A DNA stretch of 64,000 nucleotides from Perkinsus olseni (GCA_013115135.1 JABANP010000226.1:1-64000), one strand, 5' to 3'; counted from the first letter of the stretch, positions 11,986-24,469 are shown. The notes: a model not told the origin generated them from the letters alone. Numbers and translations are program-made.

Positions 11986-13169
11986 AGGGGAGTTCTCAAG
12001 TTTGGCGTAAAACCGTTTGTAGCGTCTTCTTGGTCAAGCCATTCACTTCCGGTGAGAAACCCAACATTTGTTGGCGCGCTTGATGATGAGTTTGCCATCA
12101 GAAAATGTTTACAACTTGCTACCATAAACCCCCATTCTGATGAGTTCAGAGAAATACAAAGAAAGCCCCGAAGTCTCACTCATTCGCGAGTTCTTCGGTT
12201 TCCGAGAATCGATCAACTTACGTGCCGCACGTGTAAACGCTACGGGCGGCCGAAAACCCTTATACCCAGAAAGAAATATAGAGCGCAAGATTGAGACGAC
12301 TGCCACCGCGGGGCTACTGTGCACCGCCGTCGACTAGCTCCACGCGACACGTTGAGAAGTGTCCCTTACCACACTATGACGTGTGCCTGGATTGAACGTC
12401 GGTGGGAATCCGACAACGGGTCATAAGTCGTGCGCTCGTCCATCACACCAAAGACGCGGAGGCACCCCCATGAGTCATGGGCCGTGACGACAGTGTTCAC
12501 AGTTCGGCAACTCTAAGAATATTTTTCGAGTGGCCTGATTCGTGTACTACTCCCATCAATCGCCCGTATATTTGCGGCATGCGAATTTTCCTCGATCGTT
12601 GGAACCCCGCTGAGCAGGGCCCCTGCGTAGGGCCCTGGTTCTCTCGGAGTTGACTGGCATTGCTGCGGCTGCCCTCGTAGTCATCTTTCTAGGCTATTGG
12701 CGTCGTGTTAGAGTTTGTGCGTTCAGTCTTGAGCAACTGTTGAGTTGTGAAGTTTTGTGGGCTGTGTTCGGATGAAACATGAGGTTCGAGGCGTCCACCT
12801 CTGCCAGCTCGTTCGCTCCTAGGATGTAATTCTCAACAGACCCTCTTGCCCCTAGCGGCAAATTCGGCTGGTCAATTTCCCCTGCTGGTGATAGAAAGAA
12901 GTACGTTGGTTGCAAATGATGTTTTTAAGGTAATTCTGTGTGGTTCCGATGGATCATCATCATCGCTCGGAATCATTCCGGAGGCATAGGAGCTCCCCGG
13001 ACCGAAGGTGAGGAAGTATACCGTCGGACGCTCTGCCAGTGTTGTATAAGATGAAGAGCCACCAAAGGTCGTGAACAGCGCACGGTGTAGGCCAGCATGT
13101 CCTTACTAGCCATAATTGATTGGCCGGTGCTTGCGGGCGCTGTTTGCCTGGTCAAGGTTTAGAAACGGT
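11986..13169. other. no gene recognised
   Basis: Several short overlapping frames exist on both strands at 12.0-12.3 kb and 12.7-13.2 kb. None has a recognisable motif, signal peptide or plausible splice partner. The density of single-base-centre palindromes falls off after about 11.95 kb. Confidence 0.35.
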
Positions 13170-13629
13170 TCACTTGTGACTCGTATAATCTACCGCGTCG
13201 GACTCGTATAATTCCGTTTCCACCCAAAAAAGAGGATAGTGATCAGTGTCGGGATGGCAGGTCCTCACGTAGCGGCCAGGAAAGAGAGGACGCAAGGCAT
13301 CGGTCGAGGTACTAGGGCGCGTAGGAGCAGAGGAGAGCAGCGATCGTAGACCAGAGAGCCGTGCTCTGCTGCCCCAGGGCATGGTCTTGTTGTTAGGGGC
13401 GGATCGGAATCCGGACGCCGCCATCGGAGTCGGTCTCGGGAGCATCGTCATAGACGGCGGGATAGTCGGGACTCTGAGGAAGAGTCTTTTGGGTATGGTT
13501 ATCGAGAACGGGATGGATTTGGTCATCGGAGGCCTGCGGATGATGATGATGAGCGACGGAGGTAGTCAGTCGGTAGAACGTTGAAAGCCTTCGTGATACG
13601 TCTAGCGCTTTCTGACTTAGCACGAGCAC
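13170..13629 (-). CDS. possible hypothetical protein, frame broken
   Basis: Two overlapping minus-strand frames look like parts of one low-complexity protein. The upstream part contains HHHHPQASDDQIHPVLDNHT and PAVYDDAPETDSDGG; the downstream part contains GSRARLSGLRSLLSSAPTRP and DHYPLFWVETELYESDAVDY before a stop. They would need one frame change near 13390-13400 or a small intron. No family is recognised and the start is unknown. This could be chance coding. Confidence 0.25.
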
Positions 13630-13842
13630 CGCTTCAGTTGTGTGTTAATTCGTAGTATAACTGCGGTAACGGCTCAGTTGGGCTCCTTTATACAGAGATT
13701 ATCATATGGTTTGACGGTAGGCTTTCCGTAGAGATTCTGTTCGACCGACTGCGCGCTTTGATAACGAAGAGGTGTAGCCCGTCCGGAGTCCGGATCCGAT
13801 ACTTCCTATGTGACCGGGGTTCTCGGATAACCTTTCTCTTGA

Positions 13843-15028
13843 TCGTCTCGGGCATGTGCCGGGCATGGCGGACTCGTTGTTAGAGAGCGAGCACGCAAGA
13901 AGTCAGAGGAAGAGGATCGACCCAGTGAAGAACAACGCAGAAAACCTCGTGGCCAGGGAAGAGGTGAGAGACGACGAATCGGAAGGTCGTGGGTTCGAAC
14001 CCAGGGAGAGGCTTCTCTGAGCTTTTCTGTCTTTCGAATTAATGCTGAGTGAATGCCCAGATATTCTTGCAGGGCCGATCTCCGCGCTACCGGTAGCCGA
14101 AGAAAAGAACCTTGAGCTCGAAGAGGAGAAGAGGTGGACTTGAGACTTACACGCTTGAGAGATTCCTTCTCTACTATCAGGTTAGAAGGAGAAGTGCGAA
14201 AGCGATTGGACGATTTCGTGGCGAGTGGAAGATTCAATGAGAAGCTGGCGGAGGCGCGAAAAAAGGAAAAGGACAGAGCGCTCGATCGGGCCGTACGTAG
14301 TCTCAGTGGGATCATCCCCTTCGGAAAATTTCCGGAAAATTTACTCGTACATTGGGAGGTGTTTTACAAAGCCACGGGAAAGCCATCAGATAGCGATTAC
14401 ACTGATTCACAGTGTCTGGTAGCTGCCGGGTTTCTGGGGATGAGGTCAGCGTTGTCTGGCGAGGTCGATACATCGCCAAGTTCATCGAGGGTTGCTTAGT
14501 TCACTTGCCGTTTTTGGTTGACTTATTATCACTTGCAATGCATGAGGCATGGTGAGTCGCGTGAACTCATTAGTCAATCTTGCGCCATATTTCGATGGTA
14601 ACCGCATTATTCCTTCGACGGTGGTTGAACGGGGTCTTACCTTCATCCGGGGTGTCAGATTCTGGAAGTGATGGCCGAGAAGAGACGACTCATAGCCGAG
14701 TTCAAGTCGAAGTTGGATGAGCAACAGCGCAGTAGTGAGGAGCTCGAACGAATAATGGAAGACAACGCGTAAAGGAGGGATGGGGGGGGCGTTGGGAGAT
14801 GCTTCATTTCAGTCGTCGGGCGAAGGAAGAACAGCAACGTCTGGTGGCGGAGGCGGCGACTCGGGTAAATATATCCGCCGTGAAATAATCACCCGTACTT
14901 GACTTGGCTGTTTATAGAGAGAAGAACGTCTGAGAGAGTTGAAGAAGATCGAGATGGAGCGGGATAGGTGGGCCCCGAGCGCTGGCCCGTCCCGTCAGTT
15001 GCGTGGTCCTCAGACGGAAGCGAGTTGA
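13843..15028 (+). CDS. ARGLU1-like charged coiled-coil protein, about 6 exons
   Basis: The protein is almost entirely charged helix, with the layout of the ARGLU1 group of splicing and transcription cofactors. An Arg/Glu/Ser-rich N-terminus (KKSEEEDRPSEEQRRKPRG) is followed by EEEKRLEGEVRKRLDDFVAS, LAEARKKEKDRALDRA, AEKRRLIAEFKSKLDEQQRS, EELERIMEDN, RRAKEEQQRLVAEAATR and REERLRELKKIEMERDRW, then a short Pro/Ser/Gln tail. Every exon junction I used has GT-AG ends with matching phase, for example donors near 13952 and 14140 and acceptors near 14080 and 14188. The stop is TGA at 15026-15028. The initiator codon was not found; the first exon frame opens at about 13843 without a methionine, so a further 5' exon or a small error is likely. 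The family call rests on architecture and short motifs. The first intron holds a tRNA T-arm-like sequence (13985-14002). Confidence 0.5.
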
Positions 15029-15136
15029 AGAACTGCAGACTAAAAGGGCCGACGGGCGGTGGTGGCCGTAATGATGATGAATTTATTATCTGACACCTCT
15101 AGCTGTGTTTCTACGCCGCCGGCAATTTTGAGTTGT

Positions 15137-15311
15137 TAAAGTCTGTAACGAAGATAATGGAGCATGCAAGAAAGGCCACTATGCCACGTGGGGCGAGAAC
15201 GGCGGTCGAACTATCATATAATGATGATGATAATAATGAATTGTGTAACGAAGAGAGTGCAACATGCCAAAGTGAGGCCACTTTGCCACGTCGGGCGAGA
15301 ACGATGGTCGA
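15137..15311 (+). repeat. imperfect direct duplication, about 100 bp period
   Basis: A block reading AACGAAGATAATGGAGCATG, then GGCCACTATGCCACGT and GGGCGAGAACGGCGGTCGA, recurs about 100 bp downstream as AACGAAGAGAGTGCAACATG, GGCCACTTTGCCACGT and GGGCGAGAACGATGGTCGA. A short GAT-rich run separates them. There is no evidence that it is coding. It lies between the ARGLU1-like gene and RPS25. Confidence 0.65.
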
Positions 15312-15675
15312 GCGACTGAAGCAGTGAGGAAGCACTAAGTGCTGCCTGGAATCCACTAAGCAGCAAATGCAACCACGTGGCACAGTGGCCTTATTTTTGT
15401 TGTAAGTTGCATTTTCGGCGCCCCACGAGTATCGACATCAACTCGCTGCTGCTAATTGAGAGTATCGCGCTTCACATCCGTCTCACACTGCCGTGAGGAA
15501 GTTCACTACACCGTGCTTTTAAGGCCTGGGAGGCCGCATCGCTCCGCTATAAATCCCGTGTCGAATTGGCTTGGCGTAAATACCGCACGCCCAAGTGATC
15601 GATTTGACTACAGCTAATTTGACGGCGGGCGCTGCACCTTCAAACTCAGTCCAACGCGAGCAGGTCTGTTTCGGC

Positions 15676-16114
15676 ATGGGACCTAAGATTCAAAAGTCAA
15701 AGGAGGCGAAGGCCAAGGCCGCTATGGCCGGTGGCAAGGGTAAGAAGAAGAAGTGGTCCAAGGGAAAGGTAATACTAACTTTTCCGTTAATCCTGACTTG
15801 TTATAAGTTCGCTGTTCCTCTGTAGGTCCAGGAGAAGCTTAACAACGCTGTCTGCTGGGACAAGGCCACCGTCGCCAAGCTCCAGAAGGAGATCCCCAAG
15901 GCCAAGCTCATCACCCCTGCTATCGTATCCGAGCGTATCAAGGTAGAAGGGAGGCTCTTTTCTCAGTGGTGGTTCGTGATTTTTCTTTTTGTTTTAGGTC
16001 AACGGTTCTTTGGCTCGCCAGGCCATCCGTTACCTCGAGACCACCGGTCAGATCGAGAGGGTTGGCGTTCCTCATTCCCGCGCTCTCATCTACACCAGGA
16101 AGATCCACGCCTAA
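15676..16114 (+). CDS. RPS25: 40S ribosomal protein S25 (eS25)
   Basis: This is a structural protein of the small cytosolic ribosomal subunit. Three exons (15676-15768, 15826-15942, 15998-16114) give 108 residues, the normal size for eS25. The N-terminus is the usual lysine-rich tail ([20 protein letters not shown], then [12 protein letters not shown]). The winged-helix part includes [40 protein letters not shown] and [15 protein letters not shown], and the end is YTRKIHA. Both introns (57 and 55 nt) have GT-AG ends; the first carries a TACTAAC-like branch sequence unusually close to its 5' end, with a long pyrimidine-rich remainder. The frame is intact throughout. The next gene starts 186 bp downstream on the same strand. 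Confidence 0.95.
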
Positions 16115-16299
16115 ATGGCCAACGCCATCTAGAAGCTTAGAGATTCCGGGTGATGCTCGAAACGGGACTGTTGCTTGCTTCTGAACATTTCTGTTGTTGG
16201 GTGATCAATGCGTCTCTTCGCTAAACAGGGGGTGGTTGCGATGGGGAGGTCGACCTAGGATTCCACAGAGTAAAAGATTCTCTCGGCTTCTCGTCCCAT

Positions 16300-17753
16300 A
16301 TGGGCTGCTGTGCCATCGTTCCCGAAGCTCATATTGGCGTCGTTGAGAGGTTCGGAAAGTTCGACCGTACTGAGCACCCAGGCTGCGTCTGCTTGATACC
16401 CTGCGTGACTGATGTGACTGGCATGGTGCCTCTGAACGTGAGGCAGCTCAACGTCCGAGTCGAGACCAAAACCTCGGATAACGTCTTCATTATCATGGAA
16501 GTCTCGGTACAGTACGAAGCCATCCCGGATAAGGTGATGACCCACTCCGAGAGAAGTGAGACGTTGAAACGAATTTCCTCTGGCCTTTGATCAGGCTTAT
16601 GACGCCTTCTATCGTCTGACCTCTCCGGCGGGTCAAATCAACTCTTATGTTTATGACGTGGTGCGGTCGTCAGCCCCCACGATGGCGCTGGATGAAGTTT
16701 TCGAGGAGAAGCAGAAAATTGCTGTTGATGTGAGCTGCACTGCGACCGGTCTTCGGACGTCGTCATCGCTATTGCCTCAATGAGCAGATAAAAAATCAAC
16801 TAATCGACGCTATGACGGAATTTGGTTTCCGAATCCTGGATGCCTTGGTCGTTGACATCGAGCCCGACTACACCGTTAAGGACGCGATGAACGAACAGAA
16901 CGCGAGTAGGTGGTTCTCGTTGATGGCCTGACTTCTGGGGCTTGGTAATGGTCTCATTGATCATTGCTGGGCGCATCCATTATGACCAATCGTTGTCGTC
17001 TGTGGCCTGCGGGTTGCGTAACTCGTTTGTGTGACCGTATCCTAGGTCGACGCATGCGTATCGCGGCTCAAGAGAAGGCGGAGGCGGAGAAGATCATGTT
17101 GGTGAAGAACGCTGAGGCCGAGGCTGAGTCCAAGTTCTTGGCTGGTCAGGGTATCGCCAGGCAGAGACAGGTAGAGCGCTCTTTTGCTACGCTCCGCCGT
17201 TAGTGTCGTTTTTAGGCCATTATTGAGGGGTTGAAGACGAGTGTCGAGAGTTTCACCGAGTCGACCCAAGGGATATCTTCGAAGGATGTTATGGAGCTGC
17301 TATTAATAACCCAGCACTTCGACACAGTCAAGGTGAGAAGGCGTGGGTTGGGCTGTGGGGAGTGCCTTGGCGCGTGATGGACCTATGGGAGTACGATCCG
17401 CGGGTCTAAACTGAGTTGAACGTACTATTCATTCACCGAAGGCCCAGTAGTGGCTGGCGAAGTGAAGAACGAAGCTGTGGCGTCATAAATGTACTAACGC
17501 CACGTTCATCGCGGAATCTGCGACATCTCGGAATCTTTGAGTGAGGCTTGACACCTTAGAGTATTGTTTGAGGGACTTGTCCACCAAACTGTCACGATCC
17601 AAACTGAGTAATGGGATAGCGCGTAATCCGGGTTTTCATCAGGATCTTGCCTCGACGTCCAAGTCGCAGACTATATTCATTCCCCACAATCCCGGTGCTG
17701 TTGGTGAGATCGCACAGGAGATCATGTCGTCCCTCAAGGCTCCGAAGGAGTAG
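16300..17753 (+). CDS. SPFH/band-7 protein, hypersensitive-induced-reaction (HIR) type
   Basis: This is a membrane-microdomain scaffold protein of the stomatin/prohibitin/flotillin superfamily, closest by motif to plant-type HIR proteins. It starts MGCC, a good N-myristoylation and palmitoylation signal and no transmembrane helix, as in HIR proteins. Recognised segments are [80 protein letters not shown], the coiled coil [59 protein letters not shown] and the C-terminal [16 protein letters not shown]. Six exons are joined by GT-AG introns of about 58, 57, 147, 46 and 310 nt, all in phase. Length and order match the family. Function in this organism is inferred; membrane association is well supported by sequence. 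Confidence 0.88.
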
Positions 17754-18163
17754 AAATGAATCCTTCTCGGGGATGGCCGACAGCGCGGCGGAATGCAGTC
17801 GATGTACCCTGATAGCGGGAGTACAGGTATCTTAACTCAAATTGAAATATAAATCCACAGGCCGAGATGATTCAACTTTTTATCGAGGGAATTATTATTG
17901 TAATAGTGGCCGACGCATAGTCACCGCCGAGCAGGTTGGTGATTGTCAACTGCGTCATCTTAATAGCCGGTTTTATTTATCTTGGACACCTTGCGTTGAT
18001 GTGTTTATTAATTTTGGTACTGGAGGATGTTTCGTACTGGTTGAGGAATTGCAAGGTTTCTCCTCAAGTAGAGCAAGATGCGTGAGGGATCAAACTGGCA
18101 AATAGGAGCTATGAACAGTGCAAGACCATTCAATTCGAGCTCACTTCGTCTGAGCACGCTCCA
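17754..18163. other. spacer between HIR-like gene and GCN5 gene
   Basis: No convincing frame. It presumably holds the 3' end of the HIR-like transcript and the promoter or 5' exons of the acetyltransferase gene. Confidence 0.4.
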
Positions 18164-21100
18164 ATGGGTCCTCGGCGAGCAGCAGCCGAAGCACTCCTGG
18201 CGGACCGGGACCAAACGAGGAACGGCGGCGGCGAAGCGGTGTCGATTATATCGTCTACGGAGGAGTCGCAGGAGCTTGACGCCCTTGCTGCAGCTCTCTG
18301 TAGTACTCTGGGGGGGGCGGTGCTCATAGTGGATGCCGAGGGTTGTTCAGGAGGATGATGGCAGCGTTGACGAAGGGCAAGATTTTTTATTCAAGCGTAA
18401 GGGTCGCGCAGTGGAGAGGTCGAAGTAGGTCATTGGCAGTACCAAGCCCTTGCTGGTTGCACTTGTTTCGTCGCTTTGTGCAGCGGACGCAGTCGCAAGA
18501 AGGAGAGAGAATCTGAAGGGAAGGATTCTACCGGTTTCGCGGCCCGCAATAGTGGTAGTAGCTGTGATGGTGCGAAGGGAGCTAGCCGGAATGGTGTGCG
18601 CAAGGTGTCGACAACCTCAGAGCTTTATACCTCGTCATGAGCGCTCTCGCTTGGAAAGCGCCCAGGAAATGCAAGGTGTTTCTGTTGGCGGTGTTAGCTT
18701 GGAGAATCGGAAGCGAGGAAGGGCGTTGTGGTTTGTTTCAGCGGTGGCAGCCGAAGAGGATTCTGGCGATATCACGTTCGAGTGTATCACCAACGATGTG
18801 CCCGTCGTTAATCCCAGCGAGGATCGGATTGAGCGGTTGAAGAAGTTGGTGGCCTGCAAGAACCTTTTTGCACGGCAGCTGCCGAAGATGCCGAAAGAGT
18901 AGTACTGGGTTGGGAACGGTGGTCGGGCAGGGGGTCATGATATTGAATCATATGGAACTCGTTGGATATTGTTATTCTATCAACTGATTTGGTGAAAGTG
19001 TGGTATCGGCTGGCCTAGAAGAATTTTGGTGAATTGCTCGCGCTATGAGAGCCCTGAGTATGTCACGAGGCGAACGTGCAGTGCCATTGTCGAATCCATC
19101 TCTTATGTTTGCCCCAGCGTAACCTAAGATACGTCCAGTGGCCTACAGCCCACACTGGACAACTCCGAGTGTTTGTCTATCGATCCTGACAGTTTCAAAT
19201 ATCTGATAAACACGGTGATTTCCCACCGATATAGTTGCACATCTATCGGGGTAGGCGAGTTTGTCGCCGACAAACTGTCGGGTTTGCGGAAGTGGTTTTG
19301 TGTATGACAGCGACTTTGTGGCTGGGCGGGGTTCGCGACCGTTAGCGATTCTTGTTCGTCTTTGGGGTGACTCGTGAGCGGGGCAAGACGCGATTCTACG
19401 GATTGTGATTTTCCCTCAGACTTGGAAAGTTGCCTTCTTGTCTAGGTACATTGCGAAGTTAGTATTTGATCGGAGGCACACGACGTACACTATGTGGAAG
19501 GGAGCGTCCTTGATCGGAGCTGTATGCTTTCGCTGCTACTTCAAATACGGCCTCCTGGAGATAGCCTTCCTTGCCGTAACGAGTGATGAGCAAGTGAAAG
19601 TACGTCTATGGGTGTTGGTAGAGGTGGAGAGATCAGCAGTGGTTGAGAAAATAGTTTTTGAGAAGGGACGTTTGTAACGTACTGTCGCTTGCTGAGTGTT
19701 AAAGTTTTCGTTGTTAAGGTCTCCGATTCGCACGCGCTGGGGTGATGGGGTCGTGGTCGGATTTGCTCAGGGGATACGGTACGAGGCTGATGAATCGGTT
19801 GAAGGAGTTTATTAAACAGTGCAATCCTCACATTGAAACCGCCAGCCCGGAGTTCCGTCCGATAACGCACTTCATTACCTATGCTGACAACGCGGCTGTT
19901 GGGTATTTTGCAAAGCAAGTAGGATGGTGCGGGAAATTACCGCGCGCCCGTTAATTATGGCCCTTCCTTTAGGGCTTCACCAAGCATGTAAAAATACCCA
20001 AATACGTCTGGTCCGGGTGAGTACCGGATAATTTTGTGGCGCGTGACGATGGGTTTTGCGGGTCAGGATGATAAAGTCGTATGAAGGGGCTCATATGATG
20101 TCGGTCGAGCTGGCCCTTGACGTTAATTATCTTCGAGTTGCGGACATGCTGTCGGACACGAGACGAAAGGTCTGGCGAGAGGCACTGTAATGATTGGAAG
20201 GGAGGGGATGTCGTTGATTTGAAATGAATTTCGTGGCGCGGTGACACTAGTTGGAGGGAATTTTTTAGAGTTATAGACAGCGTTTTGAAGTCGGATAGGT
20301 GTTACTAGGCGTGAAGAAGAACTCGGAACCTTCGCGTTTGTGGATTTCAAAATTGGTGCGGGTTCGTCGAACTGGGGACGGCGTTCGCAAGACCGGAGTT
20401 CTTCTACTGTTGAGACAAGGCTGGCTCGCGGCTGTAGGATGTCAATTTTCTTTGCAGCGAGGAGAGGCCTCCTGTGGAGATGCCCGCCCTGTCCGAGTCG
20501 GCCGGCAGAATACCTGATCCCCTTCCTTTGGCTCAAGTTCCTGGGGTAAGTAGGCTGCTGGACATCCGTTGAGGAATTGCAAGTGGTCCCGAGATTGCAA
20601 GTTGTTGCACGGATTGTTCATGCAGATCGAACATTCAAATTTCGTTGCTCATCAATCGACCCCGGTCAAGTCCGCAGGGGAGTCACTCAGTGCGGACGGC
20701 GACGTTAGCAGCTCTTCGACTGAGTGGGTGGTCAATCTCTCCGACCCACGCTGTAGTGGCCCCCTTCAGGTCCCTGCAGAGCCGACTGCTGTCTCTGACG
20801 GATGCCTGTTTCCAGCATAAGTCCAGCTGGCCCTTCAGAACGCCGGTCGCCGTGAAGGACGCCCCGGACTACTACATGGTGAGTGTTCGTCGTGTTTTGA
20901 GGGGCGGGTAAATCGGTATCGATTTGTTAAGGTTGAGTGTGTACCGGAAGAGTCTGCCACATCGCTGTGGGGGAGATTCTTCCGATGATATAAAGTTTAT
21001 CGAATAGAACTGAAAGGACCTGTGACGTCGAGAACGCGGTATTGTGAGAAGGCGCCTCATTACTACGTGGCAACGTACTGCCCAGCACCACTGGGCGTCG

Positions 21101-21804
21101 CGGAATGTTCGCTGGCCACGCGAGCTCACACGAATCACTGAAGGCGCTGATTTGCCATAAGCGGGAATCCCCGCTTGGTCCTAGTATGGGAAGGAATTCG
21201 CGACCGGCTGTGCTCCACGATGTCGTTCTGGGTATCTATGTTTTGAACGGGAGACCCTCAAGTTGCCTTATGTGATTAGATAATAAAGCACGCGTCCGAT
21301 CTGTCCACCATCAAGAAGAAACTGCAGAGTCATCAAATCACGAGTATTAGAGAGTACCGACGGGAGATGATGTGGATCTTCGACAACTGCCGGTTTTACA
21401 ACGGAGATGATGGCAACATATACGTCAAGTGAGGCGTCCTTGAGGGGCGGGAGTGTCAGTGTCGTTGTTGCCCTCCCGTTGTTGCTCATAGTCAGCGCAA
21501 GGCGAGAAGGAGTACTGGGCACCAGCTGTCGCTTCTCCGTTGTTGCTCATAGTCAACGCAAGGCGAGAAGGAGTGTAAAGTCTTCTACTTTTCTAAGCTT
21601 ACTCTCTCGAGGGGAATCAGCTATGCACGCATACACAGGACGATCGGCGCATAATGAATAACAGTCGTTCAGGTGCGCGAGGGAGTTGGAAAAGTTCGCG
21701 TTCACTCGGCTGAAGCAGATCGAGGCCGACTTCGGCGGGGATGATGATGAGATCATGGACGAGAGCAGCAGCAACAACAAGAGGTATGAGGCATGCTGCT
21801 GATT
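18164..21804 (+). CDS. GCN5: GCN5-type histone acetyltransferase with bromodomain
   Basis: This nuclear lysine acetyltransferase transfers acetyl groups from acetyl-CoA to histone tails. The HAT domain is spread over several exons at 18.78-20.19 kb: ITFECITND, LKKLVACKNLFARQLPKMPK, YIAKLVFDRRH, YGLLEIAFLAVTSDEQV (the family's catalytic Glu is in LLEIAF), the acetyl-CoA loop GYGTRLMNRLKEF, HFITYADNAAVGYFAKQ, GFTKHVKIPKYVWSG, and SYEGAHMMSVELALDVNYL. A linker follows, then a bromodomain at 20.8-21.8 kb with SSWPFRTPVAVKDAPDYY, DLSTIKKKLQSHQI and the acetyl-lysine-binding Asn in MMWIFDNCRFYNGD. The N-terminus, from an ATG at 18164, is disordered and poorly supported. The join before GYGTRL is out of phase by one base next to a run of four G (19770-19773), probably an error. 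The HAT-then-bromodomain order is that of GCN5/PCAF. Introns range from about 50 to 550 nt. Confidence 0.85.
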
Positions 21805-22322
21805 TTATCACGGTGGGTGCCATGTTGATCTGCGAATCGCGAGAATTGAGGTAACTTCCTAGGATTTTCCGAATAATGAGTTGAGACTTCTAAGAAACAC
21901 GGAGAGAATCGGTCAATGAGTCAGTAACATCATTTTTGGCTTCCCTATCGTGAAGACGGTATCGCCTCTTTCCGGGAGTTGATTGGGGTTGCGCCTCAGG
22001 AGCACAACTCCAACGAACGCTCCGACCGGCCCAGTAGCGGGGAAGCGGCGACGGATAGGGCATCGGTGACAACAGCCGATATATTGTTGTAATTATAGTA
22101 GACGTGTACCATTGCACTGCCTTCTCCGAGTGGACAGCGTTGTTGGGTCAAGGGTGGTTAGGGGAGGTCTTAGTTGGCGCAATAGAAGCAATGGTGCGTC
22201 GTGGAGGCAACCGGCTGAGAGTGTTCACATGATGATCGTCTCGTCTTTCTTCTCTCTGGGCTTTATCGCAGGGTGGTGGTGGTGTGCTCTAGTCTTGCTC
22301 GCAGTAGCTGCCAGTTTCTCTC

Positions 22323-23922
22323 ATGGGCTCCGAAAAGGAGACTAGAGTCCCACCTCCACTGGAGATACCTCTACTGCCACAAGAAGTAGGCTGTGGGGAT
22401 CGAACTCGGGACCTTTGGATTACTCACTGTTTGTAGGAGGCTACATCTCCTCAACCAACCTGCAGTGAGTTCCTCTGCCAACCTCGCAACGTCCTCATAC
22501 TGCTCGCGTTCCTGCTCTGCATTGCGGGCAGCATCAATGATGTCTCTTGTAAAATAGTTCAGAACGTCTACGGGCAAGAGTAAGAAGCCCCTCCATTCCT
22601 CATCCAGTGTCCGCGCACTCGTGCCCGTCCGTAACAGTTACGCCTTTTTCGTCGATCAATTCTGTAACGTGGGCTACATGGTCATGACTGCCGTACCGGC
22701 GATGGTCCTGAGGAGCGAAAGAAAGAACCAAAAGCAGCGAGAAGACACTTTTCCTCCGCAGTAAGCGCAGCGCTCGGTCGGGCTCTCTTCCGTGTATTCA
22801 TGGCCAAGGTACAAGTTCGCTATCATGGGCCTCCTGGACGGCCCTTGGGACCCTCTTCAGCAGCATAGGGGGGCCCTCAACCCCGGGCCAATTCCAGACT
22901 GTCCTCAATCAGACGCTGATTCCGGTGACTATGATTTGCAGCAGTCTCGTGCTCGGCACGACCTATAACATAAAGTCCATTGTAAGTGTCGCCTTCGAGG
23001 CGTCCGGGAGTGTGCTTTTGTTGTAGGGCGCGGCGTTTATCGTCTTCGCTAGTGCGTGCGTCACCGTCATCCCCTCGCTCAGCGGAGCCTCGATCGCCAA
23101 CTGCAGCGGCCTGTCGGTTTGTCTGTGAGTTCCTCACGCCAAACGCGTTGGGCCCAGCTCGATTCGGGCAGGTACTTTCTCTCCAACATCCCCATGGCCC
23201 TATCAAACGTGTATAAGGAGTCCGGCTTCAACAACTACGCTGTGGGGGTATGGACGATGACGGCCTACGTCGCCGCCTACCAGACGATCATCTCCTTCGG
23301 TCTCGGATTCCTGCAGTGTGTGCCGTACCTTTCTGGCCAGCCTGGAGGCGTACCCCTCTCACCGAAATCGGTGGTTTTCAATTTTCTCAACGCCTTCAGC
23401 TTTTCAATCGGACCCGCCGGACTGTTGCTTCTCACCTACTGTGTTGTTAACCTCGTCTTTAACGTGCTGGGAGTGGCAGTAACTCGCTACGGTTCGGCGC
23501 TACAAGTCGGAGCCATCATGTGCTCCCTAGCCTACGCCGTCAAGTTGCCCGTGTCGAGTCTGCTGTACACGAGCTCCTTCATCATGGGCGAGGAGTACGC
23601 TGAGAGCTTCTCCCCTTACTCTCTCGTTGGAGTCGTCGGAGTCACTATAGGCTTCATACTTTATGTACGTTATAGCAACCTGGGTGGCACGGAAGATAGA
23701 AGCGATTTCGTCACTCCAATACAGGTGAGATTCGGCCTGGAATTTCGCTTATCATGCATGAGCGCTGGGAAATTCACTGGGTGTTTTCAGACGTCCTACG
23801 AAGAACCATGGGCCTTCCACGAGCGCGTTGTGGGCTGTGTGTCCTCTGGAGTGGTACCGCATACGCCGATCGCTGATAGGAGCACCACCACGCCTCGTTT
23901 CAATATGAATGAAGGAGCTTGA
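22323..23922 (+). CDS. CRT-like (chloroquine-resistance-transporter family) membrane transporter
   Basis: This is a multi-helix carrier of the drug/metabolite transporter superfamily, CRT-like branch, which in apicomplexans exports small peptides or amino acids from an acidic organelle. Exon 1 starts MGSEKETRVPPPLEIPLLPQ. Helix segments follow: NVLILLAFLLCIAGSINDVS, NSYAFFVDQFCNVGYMVMTA, the signature-like FAIMGLLDALGTLFSSIG, TLIPVTMICSSLVLG, GAAFIVFASACVTVIPSLSG, SNIPMALSNVYKESGFNNYA, VAAYQTIISFGLGFLQCVPY, FSIGPAGLLLLTYCVVNLVF and YSLVGVVGVTIGFILYVRYS. Introns are in phase, including one of only 28 nt (22580-22607). One extra base is needed to be removed at GG 22840-22841 to keep the frame. 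Intron 1 contains a tRNA T-arm-like sequence on the opposite strand. The family call is good; substrate and organelle are inference. Confidence 0.78.
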
Positions 23923-24215
23923 GCCCCCAGCTGTACGAATATGGTTGAATGTATGAAAACTGTAACGTTTTAGAATGGGTTATTGAGTTACAATTCTACT
24001 AATATCAACGCAGGGGTCATCATGCGATGACGCCATGCTGAATAGGAGGGTGGATTGGTATGCTGGGTGTGCTTTTCGCGTCGGATGTCGATGAGTGGTT
24101 GACGAACCAAAATTGGTACCTTGTCATTGAATTTCGTACCCGTCGACGAACGGTTTACCTGCCAAGTCTGAGAATATTTGGAATCGATCGAATGCCTTGC
24201 AACCTCACTCAACAA

Positions 24216-24288
24216 TACCCTACCCGAGGATCGAACTCGGAATCTTCACCTTAGGAGGGTGGAGCCTTATCCATTGGGCCAGCAGGGC
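24216..24288 (-). tRNA. tRNA-Arg(CCU), unit 1, edge copy
   Basis: 73 nt cloverleaf with anticodon loop CTCCTAA. It differs from the inner copies by two substitutions flanking the anticodon stem that create a mismatch, so function is less certain. Confidence 0.75.
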
Positions 24289-24397
24289 TTCAAACGTACA
24301 TCGCTATCTACTTAGAAATAGGGACCTGCTTATCTGTGCTGAGACTTCCATGTGGCCCACTCCCATCCGTCAGTGGCAGCGCTCCATGATAGAAGTA

Positions 24398-24469
24398 AGG
24401 GCGCGCCCGAATTTGAACCGAGGACTTGCTGATCTGCAGTCAGCCGCTCTACCACTGAGCTACATACCC
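24398..24469 (-). tRNA. tRNA-Cys(GCA), unit 1, edge copy
   Basis: 72 nt cloverleaf with anticodon loop CTGCAGA and U at the discriminator position, as usual for tRNA-Cys. It carries a few substitutions relative to inner copies, one of them in the acceptor stem. Confidence 0.85.

Noticed and set aside
13940..14010. Possible tRNA gene near the ARGLU1-like gene
   Set aside because: The T-arm half is good, but no acceptor or anticodon stem can be formed.
20527..20537. TTTGGCTCAAG, similar to the 3' end of dinoflagellate/Perkinsus spliced leader
   Set aside because: Only 11 nt, and it lies inside a coding linker of GCN5 (PLPLAQVPG); most likely chance.
22386..22465. Possible tRNA gene on the minus strand in the CRT-like gene
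   Set aside because: It has A-box- and B-box-like pieces, but the T-stem and acceptor do not pair; kept only as a tRNA-like fragment.
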